Shown: piece after piece, positions 33,272-45,400 of the stretch
How the letters are laid out: the number at the start of each line of letters is the position of its first letter
Numbering within the stretch: position 1 is the stretch's first letter
Source of the DNA: Xylogone sp. PMI_703
Lineage: Eukaryota; Ascomycota; Leotiomycetes
Direction: 5' to 3'
Length of the DNA: 64,000 nucleotides
NCBI GenBank assembly: GCA_021399445.1
Contig: JAJTUQ010000010.1
Coordinates: 186,001 to 250,000 of the forward strand
Notes under the pieces: model-generated
The model's input: the letters and a program-made list of their open reading frames with translations, nothing else
Told to the model about the DNA's origin: nothing
The model's database searches: none
Translations under genes and position numbers: made by a program

Positions 33272-33744
33272 AAAATACATCCTAACTACAGCTAGGGGAA
33301 TTTGGTTGGATCATTTGAGTGTTTTACATGTTGTGTACAAGTTGATAGTTTTGGTCAGGGAAAGTGTTTCAAAGAATTGCTATGTCGTAAGAGCAACGGG
33401 GTAGAATAGACTAACCTTTGGAATTATCAGAAGAGTCATCAATAGTATATGCTATTTCCATATTTTCGAATCATGTCTGTTTGTGTACTTTATCAACGCT
33501 TAACCTAACCCTAGTCCTTATCTTTCGCTTCGAACCTTAGACTGCTCTTACATTGTGACACTTTCTACAAGTTTTCCCGCCTGAAAGCTTTTGTCGATTC
33601 GTAACCGGGTAAGTGAAAACAATTACTATCTAAAAGAACAGTTTGTATATTATAGATAACTAAGACCTAGGCAAAAATTTCGCTTTTTGACATTTTGCCA
33701 CTTCAAAAATATGTATGGTTCTAGTTGTCCTTTCTCCAGATGCC
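33272..33744. other. Intergenic, no gene seen
   Basis: AT-rich spacer between the 2EXR-like fragment and the convergent coiled-coil gene; nothing specific recognised. Confidence 0.4.
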
Positions 33745-34502
33745 TCACTGGGGTTCTGGCAATGGAAAAAGTTCACACAGCTCTTCATTAGATTTCGCCT
33801 CAGTCTTTAACCCTTCCACCAGCTCCATGATTCCCCTAATTACCAGTGCGTGCCGATATGTATTATCTCTAAAATGGGCTGCCGTAGCCGTACTCTTTTG
33901 TAACTCCTGTTGAAGGGCCTGGTTGGTAGCTTTACTCTGCTTTAATTCATGCTCCAGACAATGTCGAAGGTCTGATTCTGCCACGGCTTGATCCTTCCAT
34001 TGCTCTAGCTCTCTCCCGATCCTTAGGTTATCATTTTGTAGCTCATCTATTTTCGCGCTGAAGCTAGCTTGTGGAGGCTAAATAGGTGGTTAGCTATTAC
34101 CAGAACTCAAAAGTGTTTGCTTACCTCTGCTGAAGTGAAGATTTCTTCTACGATGTCTTCTGAGCCGGTTTCAATTTTTGCGGTTTCAACGGGTACAGCC
34201 TCAAAACAAATACCGATTTCTCTACATAATTCTTTATAGGCGTTGATCGAATGATCGCTCATATTTTTGGAGAAAAGGTACCTTTTCTCTGGCAACACTT
34301 TCCACCTGTAAAGATCATCAGGGCCAGGAACCAGACGGACTCGCAATGGCTCTACTACGATGCCTGTTCTACTCTCTGAAGTAGTATTAGTCACAGTTAG
34401 AGAAAGTAAGGGAGAGGTCCTACGAATGTGTTGTGCTAACTGCTCTCGGCACTTGTTTCTCCACTTGCCGCGCTCTAAGTTACTTGTTCGGATTGGGGCC
34501 AT
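33745..34502 (-). CDS. Hypothetical coiled-coil protein
   Basis: Exons 34502-34125 and 34077-33745 joined by a 47-bp phase-0 intron (GTAAGC donor, TTTAG acceptor) give 236 residues. The N-terminal 120 residues are a compact mixed domain without a recognised family (VRLVPGPDDLYRWKVLPEKR). The second exon is a long coiled coil (KIDELQNDNLRIGRELEQWK; ALQQELQKSTATAAHF). No signal peptide or membrane segment. It is divergent from the nucleotidyltransferase-fold gene at 34853 with a 350-bp spacer, so the two may be co-regulated; a physical link between them is a guess. Confidence 0.55.
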
Positions 34503-34852
34503 TTGATCTGTGAGCTATGGAATTAAGAATAAGTAGAACAATAAACTTCTTGCACATATTCTAGAGATGGGGAGATGGCTTGACCTGGTGAAAACGTGCA
34601 TAAAATGAGGAGCCGTTTTTACACCCTAGGTCTATTCTAAGATGTATATTTTTGGGAGGGGGCCTATTTTACCTCCATCTGCCTTATGACAGCGTACAAA
34701 TTTGGACACTTAAAGGTCAAGGATATAGCGTAGAAATTCTGAGCATTCAATTGGATGGAGTTCATTCTGTTGCGCTATCTATCTTTTCGCCTTTAGAGTA
34801 GGCTCTATTATAGTTCGACCACGCTACGAGTTAACATTTCACAGTTAGTAGT
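34503..34852. promoter_or_regulatory. Divergent promoter of coiled-coil and nucleotidyltransferase-fold genes
   Basis: A 350-bp spacer between opposite starts (34502 and 34853). It contains GGGGGCC and TACCTCC words near 34658-34676, but not the clear GGAGCC/GGCTCC pair seen elsewhere. Confidence 0.3.
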
Positions 34853-36013
34853 ATGAAGTCCACGGCCAACAAAATACCAGCCTGCGATAAAGCAAGGCTA
34901 TCTTATGATGTAATAGAGAATATTCTTGCTTATACGAATATAGGCCATGTTGACAACACCATAGAAGGCTTAGGAACTTACTTAGACCAAAGTGCAAAAG
35001 AAAAGTTAAAGTACAAAAGGGAAGATGTCCGGCCTGTGTTCAAACCACTTACAAATGACACTGAAAAGCACCTGGACGCGATGCGTGAGTCAAAGGTGGT
35101 ACTATCCGGATCCCGTGCAGCTAATTTCTTCAAGCCAGGGTGCTGCTCTAAAACATCTGACTACGACTACTATATAGAAGATAATGGGCATTGCATAGCC
35201 ATATTCATGATCTATATGGCTAGCATAGGTGTATGTTGGGCGCTCCCTAGCGAGAAGGAGGAGGATATTGCCAGACAAAATGACGCTTTTTACATCCTGG
35301 CCAGGTTTCAGTTGATCAGAGGCACGCTAAATAAGGATGGGCAGGTTTTTCACATCCAGCTAATATGGCGACAACGACACAGTGCTAGCCAGTGCGTTGT
35401 AAAGTTCCACTCCACTGCTCCACAGTGCTTTATATCAGGCTTTGCTGCAGTATCTCTCTATCACAACTTGACAAGCAATGACAAGTCAGTGGCCTGGTAT
35501 CTCAATGACATCTTCCTTGATCCTGGAGCACGCATTCAGTCAGATGATATAGTTGACGTCCTTCGTAGGTTTCAGGGGGATTATGAGGCAACATCCGCTG
35601 AGCAATACAAAATACAGATAGAAAGAAACAAGTTGGCGAAGCAAAAGTATATCGACAGAGGATTCACGTACGTTACCAATACATGTGACGACAAACCAAT
35701 GGGGAAGTTTGGTGGCGTGCTACGACACATAGGAGATGACAAGTCATATATATTACCCCTCGATAAATACTTAGATGTCTCCTCTTGGCAACCTACATTC
35801 GACGAATATATAGACAGATTACACTATGTGTCCTGGATCGAACTAGATGGCAGAACAGAAGTAATCTCCAATCCTTTTGGCGAATACGTCCGTCCCGATA
35901 TGTTGCCCGAAAGGTTTAGACCAGAGGATTTACTTGAGCGCGAAGATGTATATAAGCTCTATCGACGGTTACTCGCCGGTGCTCATTACAAATTGGCACT
36001 CAATTCATGCTGA
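34853..36013 (+). CDS. Nucleotidyltransferase-fold protein (predicted)
   Basis: Intronless, 386 residues. Residues 82-105 hold the pol-beta superfamily signature: a small strand (VVLSGSR, with G86-S87) followed by SDYDYYI with D103-x-D105, the Mg2+-binding carboxylates of nucleotidyltransferases. This GSRAxxFF...SDxD arrangement occurs in an uncharacterised fungal family I recall, so the fold call is inference from the motif. A third carboxylate is not obvious. The rest (to about 386) is mixed alpha/beta without known motifs. It could transfer nucleotides to RNA or protein, or be inactive. No secretion signal. The intact intronless frame, next to a divergent coiled-coil gene and inside the putative Starship, marks it as cargo. 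The target molecule is unknown. Confidence 0.55.
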   Translation: MKSTANKIPACDKARLSYDVIENILAYTNIGHVDNTIEGLGTYLDQSAKEKLKYKREDVRPVFKPLTNDTEKHLDAMRESKVVLSGSRAANFFKPGCCSKTSDYDYYIEDNGHCIAIFMIYMASIGVCWALPSEKEEDIARQNDAFYILARFQLIRGTLNKDGQVFHIQLIWRQRHSASQCVVKFHSTAPQCFISGFAAVSLYHNLTSNDKSVAWYLNDIFLDPGARIQSDDIVDVLRRFQGDYEATSAEQYKIQIERNKLAKQKYIDRGFTYVTNTCDDKPMGKFGGVLRHIGDDKSYILPLDKYLDVSSWQPTFDEYIDRLHYVSWIELDGRTEVISNPFGEYVRPDMLPERFRPEDLLEREDVYKLYRRLLAGAHYKLALNSC

Positions 36014-37091
36014 TTGGAATATTGGACATCTTTATGCTAGTGTGATTTTAAAACCGGGTTCTTGCCAATTGTATTCATGCTAGGAGTAACTTATGTAAGA
36101 CGAATAGTTACATTGATATACATGTATAGCCATTCATCTAAGATACCTAACGTCCATCCCGCCATGCCGAAAAACCCGGGGTGCCGAAAAATATTTATAG
36201 TTTAAGGGTCTTAAATCTCCACCACATAAATATATAAAGCTATAATCTGTTTGCTATTGTGCTTTAGCTATTTATCTACAAGGCCTTGACTTGCAGTTAG
36301 AAAATACTACACTTTGGCTATGCTGTCGATCGTCCTGTTAAGAGCGTCAAAAGCTGCTATAGCTGTTACCCCCTGCTCTATTATGATTATTAACCTGTCC
36401 CCGGAATTCGGAACTGTAACATAGAGCTTCTAGTAAGTTCAAATATAGCTCCAGAGTTTAAAGACACAGAACATAAGGAAACCTGCCTGTCGGATTTATC
36501 CGGACAAAAGTGGAGATGCACAAAATGCTGCATCTTAATAAGCGAGGAAGGATTTTATCGCCTTTACCAGATATTGTATTCACCAGCCACGTGAGTCGTA
36601 ATTTATTGTTAAAAAAAGTTATATGTCACGTGAGGGGTAGCGCAAAGTGACGTTCTTCTATAAGTTTCCACAGGCCCACGCGTCCTTGTCAAATTTAAGC
36701 ACAGACCACCTCATCCATTTTTGGCACTGACGTACTTGAGCACCTCCGTAAAGACTGCAAGCTAAGTGCGCTAGCAACACACTTCTCTCACTTCTCTCAC
36801 CTCTCGCAACCGCATTGCTCGTTCATATAAGAGCACGCTAAGTTGCAGTAACTGTGTTGACAGTATTAAGATTACCTGACTAAAAGATTAAAAAGCGAAT
36901 CTGCTAGAAAATTCTAGATTCACAAGAACGTTTTAATGTTACATAAACCCATTTTAATATATAAAGGTCAGCTCCCCCAAGCCCCTCTTTATCAAAGACA
37001 TTAAAATAAAAAGAACACGAATTAATTGACAACGTCAATGTGACTACTATCACAGGCCAAGCAGAGTGGCGTCTATTCATCTGAAATTACA
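36014..37091. other. Intergenic with TIR-element fragment, copy D
   Basis: About 36149-36240 carries ACGTCCATCCCGCCATGCC and GGGGTGCCGAAAAATAT, the terminus of the copy A/B/C family; the remainder is absent. Two CACGTG words flank 36587-36634. It is the convergent spacer between the nucleotidyltransferase-fold gene and the receptor gene; no gene seen. Confidence 0.45.
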
Positions 37092-38318
37092 TCAACCTGG
37101 CCCATGGCTAGCAGCAGCTTGACGATACAGCAGCTGGACGATACTCTCATGCCCCCTCTCAGCAGCCCACGATAGCGGCGTCCAACCGTATCTATCCTTT
37201 AAGTTGATATCGACTTTCTCTGTTATAAGCAACAGCTTGACGATACTCTCATGCCCCATCTCAGCAGCTAACGATAACGGCGTCCAACCGTATTTATCCT
37301 TTAAGTTAATATCGACTTTCTCTGTTGTAAGCAATAACTTGACGATACTCTCATGCCCGTTCTTAGCAGCCCACGACAGTGGTGTCCGACCGTATTTATC
37401 CTTTAAGTTGATATTAACTTTCTCTGTTGTAAGCAACAGCTTGATAATCCTCTCATGCCCATTCTTAGCAGCCAACGACAGCGGCGTCCAACCGTATTTA
37501 TTTAAGTTGATATCAACTTTCTCTGTTGTAAGCAACAGCTTGACGATACTCTCATGCCCCATCTCAGCAGCCAACGACAGCGGTGTCCGACCGTGTTTAT
37601 CCTTTAAGTTGATATTGACTTTCTCTGTTGTAAGCAACAGCTTGACGATACTCTCATGCCCGTTCTTAGCAGCCAACGACAGCGGCGTCCAACCGTGTTT
37701 ATCCTTTAAGTTGATATTGACTTTCTCTTCTGTTGTAAGCAATAGCTTGACGATACTCTCATGGCCCCTCTCAGCAGCCAACGACAGTGGCGTCCGACCG
37801 TGTTTATCCTTTAAGTTGATATTGACTTTCTCTTCTGTTGTAAGCAATAGCTTGACGATACTCTCATGCCCATTCTTTGCAGCCAACGACAGTGGCATCT
37901 GACCGTGTTTATCCTTTAAGTTGATATTGACTTTCTCTGTTGTTGTAAGCAATAGCTTGACGATACTCTTATGCCCATTTTTTGCAGCTAACGACAGCGG
38001 TGTCCGACCGTGTTTATCCTTTAAGTTGATATCGACTTTCTCTTCTGTTGTAAGCAATAGCTTGACGATACTCTCATGCCCATTCTTTGCAGCCAACGAC
38101 AGTGGCATCTGACCGTGTTTATCCTTTAAGTTGATATCGACTTTCTCTGTTGTTGTAAGCAATAGCTTGACGATACTCTCATGCCCCATCTCAGCAGCCC
38201 ACGACAACGGCGTCCGACCGTGTTTGTCCTTCGAGTTGACGTCAAACTGGGTTGTAGCAAGCAGCGGCTGGAAGATAGCCTCAAGCCCAAAGTACGCTGC
38301 TAAATGCAGTCCTGTCAT
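37092..38318 (-). repeat. Homogenised ankyrin repeat array, period about 102-105 bp
   Basis: Eleven close units plus one degenerate first unit share the core [20 protein letters not shown]. Variation is confined to a few sites: GR/GW/GQ, L/W after PLS, KN/EM/ER before GH, and a one-codon length change (TEKV/TEEKV/TTEKV). High identity with clustered change indicates unequal crossing-over plus selection. Confidence 0.9.
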
Positions 38319-40936
38319 ATCCCTCGGGAATCTTTGGCTATAACTTCGGTCGAATGAGTGAGTCTCCTTAGCTAGTAGTGCTTGACTTGACGCCTCGACT
38401 AGAGCTTGTTTCTGGAGAAATTCTACGGAACCTTGACACGGAGTCAAAGCTTCCCGAGCATGATGACCCCAATTGTGTGCTGCATAGTCGTATAGCTTAT
38501 TTAATTGAAGCCGTTCTTCAAACTCCTCGTCACTTTGACAATAGCCGCTCTTAAAGGTATCAAAAGAAAGGTATGTAACGCATGTTGCCGTGATCTCACT
38601 CTCCGCTTTTGGAAACCATTGACTTTGTGTTCGCTCGAAGTACTCTTGCGTTGTATAATGAACTAACCGGATAATGCCACTCTCTTCGTCGATTGTGACT
38701 AACCCCGCACATACAGAGATTATGTCTTCAATCTCTGAAATGTTCCGTTCATCGAGTTGATATTCGCCAAGTTCAACTCCAATCGCGTGCTGAAGCTCTA
38801 TTATAGCAAGTGGTCTCTTTGCACAGGTGATCCATGACAAAACTTGTTTAGCAAGCTCTTCTTGGTCTTTGATCTGGCCACTGATTCGTTCCATTGCATC
38901 CTCATATGCGCGGTCATATGCTGCGGATCCTGTGACCAAATTCTTTAAAGCGGTTTGTACTGCTTTTGGCGACCTCTTCCCGATTAAGGAATCAAGATAG
39001 AGCTGTGCAAGTAGAAACCTAGCAGAGTTAGCGTGATTCTGTTAGTGCTCGGAAATAAACCACATACATCCCATCTACAGCGTTGACAATTTCCGTCTTG
39101 ATTTCCTCTTGTAGTTCACGACTTCGAGCTACAAACCCTGGAAGCCGGAACAATTGCCCATCTAGGTATCTTCGCACATCTTCTTCGCTAGCGCGGATTT
39201 CTAGCTTTGAATTTCCCTCAAACTCCTTTTCGATACTCGATATCGGCCGTGAAGTAGCAAAGAGATTTGCTCCAGTCTTAGTCTGAAGGCTAGAGATCTC
39301 CGATAAGAACATCTTCCGACAGCCATCGGATGCTTGGCATTCATCAAGTGCGTCGACAATAATAAAAACTCTTGTATATGTGCCAACTACAGACCGGAGA
39401 GTCCTCGAAATTTCGTCGAGAGCTGGACGCGTCCGCTTCTCCTTGTGCTTGTCGTAGAGAGACTTTACACTATCCGGGATGGTTGACCGCTGTTGGCTCA
39501 GCTGTTTTAAGAGACTTGTGAGTAAGTCTTGCGCCTTCTGTTCATGTTTCTGTCGGAAGTTACAGTACAGGTACGCAATGCCAACACCCTGGCCCGTAGA
39601 AAATCGCGAGGTGAGCTCTTCAACTACAATCGATGTGAGCATTGTCTTCCCTGCCCCGGGAACTCCTGGACAGAATAACGTCTGTTGGTCGGAGTTTAGC
39701 CACGTCTGGAACTCTTCCGATTGTAGGAGCCATTGGCCAGTCCCTAGCTGTCGGCGATTGATGAAATCGCTCTGCTGGGAACCGTAGTTAACTGGTGTGA
39801 GCCAATCAAGAACTTTCATGTCTTCATCATCGTTCAACTTGGATCTCATCGTTTCAATATGTGCTTCAGTTCTAGACATGGTGCAAAAAACTTATATAAA
39901 ATTAGCAGTCGCAAAACTCGCTGACACTATAGAAGGACTAACTATCCGAAAGAGTCTCTCCAATCCTCTTCTCATCTTCGATTTTATTAGGAGGGATCCG
40001 ATAGAGAAGGTCCTTTGCATATGCTGCCGCCGCTATCGCTGCATAGCCTTGCCACTCCTTGTTCTTGTGTGAGTCTGAGTAGTCACATATGCCCCGGATA
40101 ACCAGGCATGGGAAGTGGTTCATCAACCCTGCCGCTTCCATTTCGAAGCACAAGACGTCCATTTCGGCTGCAAGTCGATCTCGAACTATGGCATCCTTCA
40201 TCAATTGGTTTGCAGACGCAATCAGACCGTAATGAATTTCTGGGTTGTCCTCATCTTCGGTTCGTTTAGGTCGCAGAACCAACCTCGATGGATCACTACC
40301 ACAGACTGTCGCACAGCTTGTTGCATCGTTCGCCGGGTGGGCGATTTCTGATCGATATAGCCTATCATTACTTGGATCTGGCCGCTTGTACTTCTTCCGT
40401 AGTCTGGGTTTCTTGTCGAGGATATTATTGATGGCCGCTTCAAGAAGCTGATGTCCTTCAATCTCATATTGCGCCTTGAGTCCATTCATTGCAGTTCGCA
40501 AGATCGCTGGAGGTTGGTTCAAGAACCCTGTGGTTTGGAAGCTTTGATCTTGTATCGTCTTGCCAAAGTCATACTGGAATACACCACCCTTCCCATCGCG
40601 CGGGGCACTTACAACGATGTCCCCAAGACGGATATCGTGCTTTTGGCTTGGTGCCCCGCCGCCGATGCCAACCATCAGACCGATCCTGATATTCGGGAAG
40701 CTGTGCAGCATGTCTCTTGCCACCATTGCCGCAGAAGATGTGCCGTACTCCCCATCGGGCAAGACGGCAATAACTACATTATGTCTGCCGACTTTGCCTA
40801 GTGTGTAATCATTATTGTCATTCGTGGACACATGTTCGGGTCCTTCGTGCTTTTCGTCAAGAAAGGCTTGCGCCGCAACGTACTCCGTACTTATGGCACA
40901 TATCCAGCCAACAGTATAGTCGTTAGGGTTCGACAT
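37092..40936 (-). CDS. PNP-NACHT-ankyrin NOD-like receptor
   Basis: Three exons, 40936-39943, 39890-39068 and 39018-37092, joined by introns of 52 and 49 bp, encode about 1247 residues with no stop. The N-terminal PNP_UDP_1 domain (about 1-320) has the nucleoside-phosphorylase signatures [16 protein letters not shown] and [11 protein letters not shown], then [18 protein letters not shown] NTPase follows: Walker [10 protein letters not shown] at about 406-414 and Walker [11 protein letters not shown]. From about residue 840 there are roughly 12 ankyrin repeats of 33-35 residues. In fungal NLRs the effector domain is set off by oligomerisation after the repeats bind a ligand; PNP-type domains are thought to act on nucleosides or nucleotides. 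It probably serves allorecognition or antagonist defence. The repeats are nearly identical, so this part evolves fast. Confidence 0.9.
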
Positions 40937-41837
40937 GCTCGCTCGCGGGAGAATATGATGAAGGTCAGGCGGACGTGAGGGCTATTCAGCTCGGATCGAG
41001 TGTGACTGTTCGGTCGGAGGGGTTTTCGATAGAGATTCGATTCAGCACAGCATCCTAGAATTAACTAACTGCTTAGTACTACTAATAGGCAAGCCCTCGC
41101 AAAGGAACGTAAATGATTGCGAAAGGTAAGAGGAAGAAAGTAAAACGGACTGAGAGGGTAGGTGTCGCGAAATCAGCCTGAAGGGGGCTGAATTTCGTGG
41201 AGGGATTGTGCATGGCCGCGGCTGAGCCAGTGAAGGCCACGTCGCCTCCCATGAATGGCTTCTGGCCACATAGAATAGAAAGATATCGGATCTTCACCGT
41301 GAAGCTTTTTCAAGAAGAGTATTGGTAGAAGCATATTAGATCAGAATTTCGGTGCAAGAGTGTCAGATACGCTTCAATATAGGAATACGGTGATCTTCTA
41401 GGGGGACCAAGATGATCGGCGCAAGGCTGTTCCGCGCGTTCGGATGGATTACAGCGATAACGCCGGCGGCAAGGCTGAATCCGTCGAGAGTGACTGATAG
41501 AGCTCTGTCGCTACCTCAAGGTATGTTGCCTGGTTGATAATATTTTGTATCCTTCTTAAGCACTGACTCGTAGATGATGGGTTTCCGGCGATCTAGTTGA
41601 GGGCAGTAGGTATGGTACGAGCCGGCCTATCCGCCACTTAGCAGTGTGCTCAAGGATCTCTAGCATGCGAGATTTTGGCAAATGCGAGACCATTGGTTCG
41701 ATATTGGCTTGAATGCGACTTTGGATACAGGGCCTCAAGGTTTGTTTGTGATTTTCGTGCCCGGACGAACTACGCCAGGCACTGAAGTCATTACTAAGCT
41801 GGATGTGGCGCACCAGTGCCTCCAGCACTGTTAACCT
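40937..41837. other. Intergenic, possible truncated ORF
   Basis: Contains the receptor's upstream region. A 90-residue minus-strand frame at 41556-41828 abuts the copy C element and may be a gene tail cut by it; no family recognised, so it is not called. Confidence 0.35.
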
Positions 41838-42317
41838 TTATGCCTAAGGCTTTATAATTGAAATTATACCGTAAATATTACAGGGTTGTTTTGCACTAAC
41901 CAAAATCGTCACTTCCCTTTGATCCGAGGTACAGATCCGCATGGCGATCATGTATGATTTATGCGCTATAGCAGCCATAAGGCTGATGACGATTTCCTGT
42001 ATAGGCACGAGGCCTCAGAGCTCAGATAAGACTCCTTTATCAGTTTTAGGGATATTATAAGCTCAGTGGTAGAGCTGTAGTAGGGGAACCTTATTATGCT
42101 ATAAAAGGAAACTCTTCGCAAATCAGGCGTAAGGGCGACAATACGAACGTGATTTTCTAGTAGGAGGGGTTTAGTGTGTGTAAGAGGGGCCATAGAATAT
42201 AACTTATCAAAAGTTATAGGATATATCGAAGCACGCACAAATTTTAAGATACTTAAGCTAAAGTACCTGTCATTTTTTTCGGCACACAAGGGTTTTCGGC
42301 ACACAGGGATGGATGTT
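41838..42317. mobile_element. TIR-element remnant, copy C (family GTGCCGAAAAA)
   Basis: The right terminus, read from the reverse strand, is ACATCCATCCCTGTGTGCC followed by AAAACCCTTGTGTGCCGAAAA, next to TA. The interior matches copy A in blocks such as GCCTAAGGCTTTA and GCTATAGCAGCCATAA. The left TIR is missing. It lies about 150 bp from the 3' end of the DUF3435 gene. Confidence 0.65.
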
Positions 42318-42464
42318 AAAGAGTTTTATATTAAATAGAAATAATAAATTTAAAACTAGCACTGCGTGATTGCAGAATAGAAAGATCTAGATTTAAGGTA
42401 GTCAAAACGGGTATTCACGTGAATAGTCGGTAAATACTACATCTCAACTTCAGCTATAACAATC

Positions 42465-45400
42465 TCAATCTATCAGAACTATCCTGCGGTAAGCCTCAAT
42501 AAGATCTTCATGTATATTATCTTCATTAAGCCAGATGCTTTGATCATCTGGATACCCTTCCCATTTGACAAGGTATTGGTTAATCCTTTTCTTCCGCCTT
42601 CCGAGCCGGACGCTACGCTTTCTAAGAAGTTGCTGGGCTGTGGCAGTGTACGCCTTAACGAGATCCTCATGGATTTCGGTGACAAAGCTATTTTCTTCGT
42701 CTGGATATCCTTCCCACTTGACCAGGTACTGGATGATGCTTTTCTTGTAACCTTTGGGCCGGTTAACAATATGGTCGAGGATTCGCTCAACGATGAATAT
42801 ATCATCCTCTGTGGTAGCTGAGGATAGCTTGGACTCCTGGACAGGACTCTTGTAAGCCGGCAAATATCCTTCATTTTGATACCTCCTAGTTGATCGTAAA
42901 GTATCATGGTTCGTAAATTTGCTTAGTGGTAACGAAATTGGGCTTGAGAGGTTGGAAAGAGAAGCATCCTGTGTATAGAGAGATGGCCTAATATTAAGTG
43001 GCAGGTCACCATCAAGGATAATCGGTATATCTGATAGATTGTTAGAGAGGGACATATAAAGTAGAAGTATCAACTTACTTCGACTTCCCCTGCAGCTTAT
43101 AGAATCATATAGGTCGTTGTGATCTCCCTGTTCGATGGCTCTTACCTCAGAACTTCTGTTCGTATCAGGCCTAGCTTTAATCTCTGTGTCGGAAGCAGCC
43201 ATCTCAAGGTTTGCAAGATCCTTATCACTTCCCATATCATCTACATGTGCTAGGCCTTCTATGCTAGAGTTAGAGGTTGCTATATGAAACATTAGTGATG
43301 TACGTACCGTGAGATGAATCCGCGCCCTGTCCGGTATCTTTCTTTGCCAACAGATGGCTGTGATCTTCGTCGGAGCTCGTGACTTTTACCACGTCAATCA
43401 CTTCATAATCCAATGCTGTCTTGGTTGTGATAGGCGGTGTAACGTGTTGACAGCAGAGTTGAGGATCAATCCTTTCGTGGATATCAGCAGAGACAGATGA
43501 TGCTGGCGTATCGGTAGAGGCCAAACTATCAATGTCTACCCAGTCACCATTTCTAAGGCTGATCGAAAGTGTCGAGGAACTACCAGAAGGTGGCGTGGAT
43601 CTTTTGGAAGGCGCTGTAGATCTGCTCTGTCGTCGCCGTAGTCCATTCGTATTCACAATCTCGTAAATAAAGTCGTATTCCACTTTAACAAGAGCGGAGC
43701 CTCCGACATCCCGCTTGTGATTATAGCTAGACCTCTGCCTTTTCACTTGTACAGGTTGGGTATCTATCTCATCGTCTGGCTTTAATCTTTTCAATCTCCT
43801 TTTCTCGTCAATGAATTCGAAACAATGAATGTCTTGAAGATGAAACCGCAGCTTCAGTGATGACTCGAAAGGCCTCTTACATTGCTGTCCGAGAGGTGGA
43901 CAGGGACACTCAGGTAATTGACCACTGTCTAGAGCCCGGATATAGCTGATAAAATGTTTGTTGATATGCTCTTTCCATTTGTTTCTATAGAGATATTGAT
44001 ACATCTGTACCGAAGCCGGCAGTGATGTATCACGGAGGCAGTGAGGACAGTAGCCGGGAGACGCGAGGACCCCGCCGTAGAAGAGAGGGTTACATTGTTT
44101 AGGAAGGGTTTCCCAACTGTCCAGATGGCCTTGACAGTGTTGTTCCCATTCAGACTTGTTAAAAATCCAATTATGGCAGAGGAAGCAAAGTTCAGCAAAA
44201 CTATACGCAGCGGCTTGGTACTTCCTATAACAGTCGTATATATGTTTCCAATCGTAGGCTGTTAACTCCTGCTCATGTACTGAGCAATTGCATTTCTCCG
44301 GTTCTAAGCCAGGTCGGAACTCTATTTCAGTTTCCTTTAGACAGAGAGCAACCAAGTCACGAAGAGCGGCAAAGCCGATCGGACTGCGCAGTGGCGCAAC
44401 CTCGAGAAGACTAGAAGCAAGGCGGTCGCGCTCAGGCATTAGGAACCGAGTCCGGTTAAATATGGTTCTGTGGTGTCCTTCCAAAGCAGTGTTCTCCATT
44501 CCACCAGGCTCAAGTTTGTTCGGCTGAAGCTTTTGCCATTTGTGGAGTTCTTTGTCCGAAAGCTTACGGCGTTGTTCATACAATTCCTTTCGGCGTCTGG
44601 CAGAATCTGCATCTGTCTGCTGTCGCAAAATTGAAATCTCCTCTTCTAACTTGACGTATTCCTCGCTATTTTCAAACTCGTATTGCTTCTCCGCCGGCAG
44701 AGATTGGGCCAATTTTGGGTTGCGAGGTAGAGTCAAGGATAGGAAGAGGTCATTAACAAGACTGCGTACCTCAGTGCCAAAATAACTACCTTGGCCATCT
44801 GCAGTAATGTTGGGCATATAGTGATTGATGAACGTATTCGAATCTTTCTGTCCTGCGTATTTCATCCTACTGGCCGCCGAATATAGCTTGTCTTTACAGA
44901 CATTCATTAGTACGGGTCATAATGAATGGGTTGATGTACGTACCGATCAGGTACAAACCCACTGCTCTGAAATCATGAATAGTTGGCGGTCGGGGATAAC
45001 CCGAGCGGTAGCCTAGACTTTTAAAACGTTTGCTGAATGCACTAGCGTTCTCTATCTTGCCTGGAGAGGCTCTTGCGGACATGCTCTCAAAGAAAGGCTG
45101 ATCAACCACCCTCTCGCTCCACTGCAGAGGATACATCTCCCCATCAGGTGGCACGAGACTAAAGAGCTCTTCGACTGTTTCATAGTCCTTAAATGCTCTT
45201 TTTGCTATTAGGATAGCAAGTATAAAGAGCAACGGCTGACAAAATAGGGGTAAAGGCACAAGGCCTTCGTACACCGAATGTTCTGGCCTAGCAGTCCTAA
45301 ATTAGCAATGATACTTCAACCGGACACAAGTAGAGTATCAGGCACAAACTTCTTGTCTGGTGACTGCGTTGTGTTTTTAGCGTCTCGAATCACCTTGACA

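Noticed and set aside
36587..36634. CACGTG pair as a regulatory element
   Set aside because: It lies between two convergent 3' ends, so no promoter is nearby.
37204..38343. Long plus-strand frames opposite the receptor
   Set aside because: They are antisense to the ankyrin repeats; the 102-105 bp period keeps several frames open.
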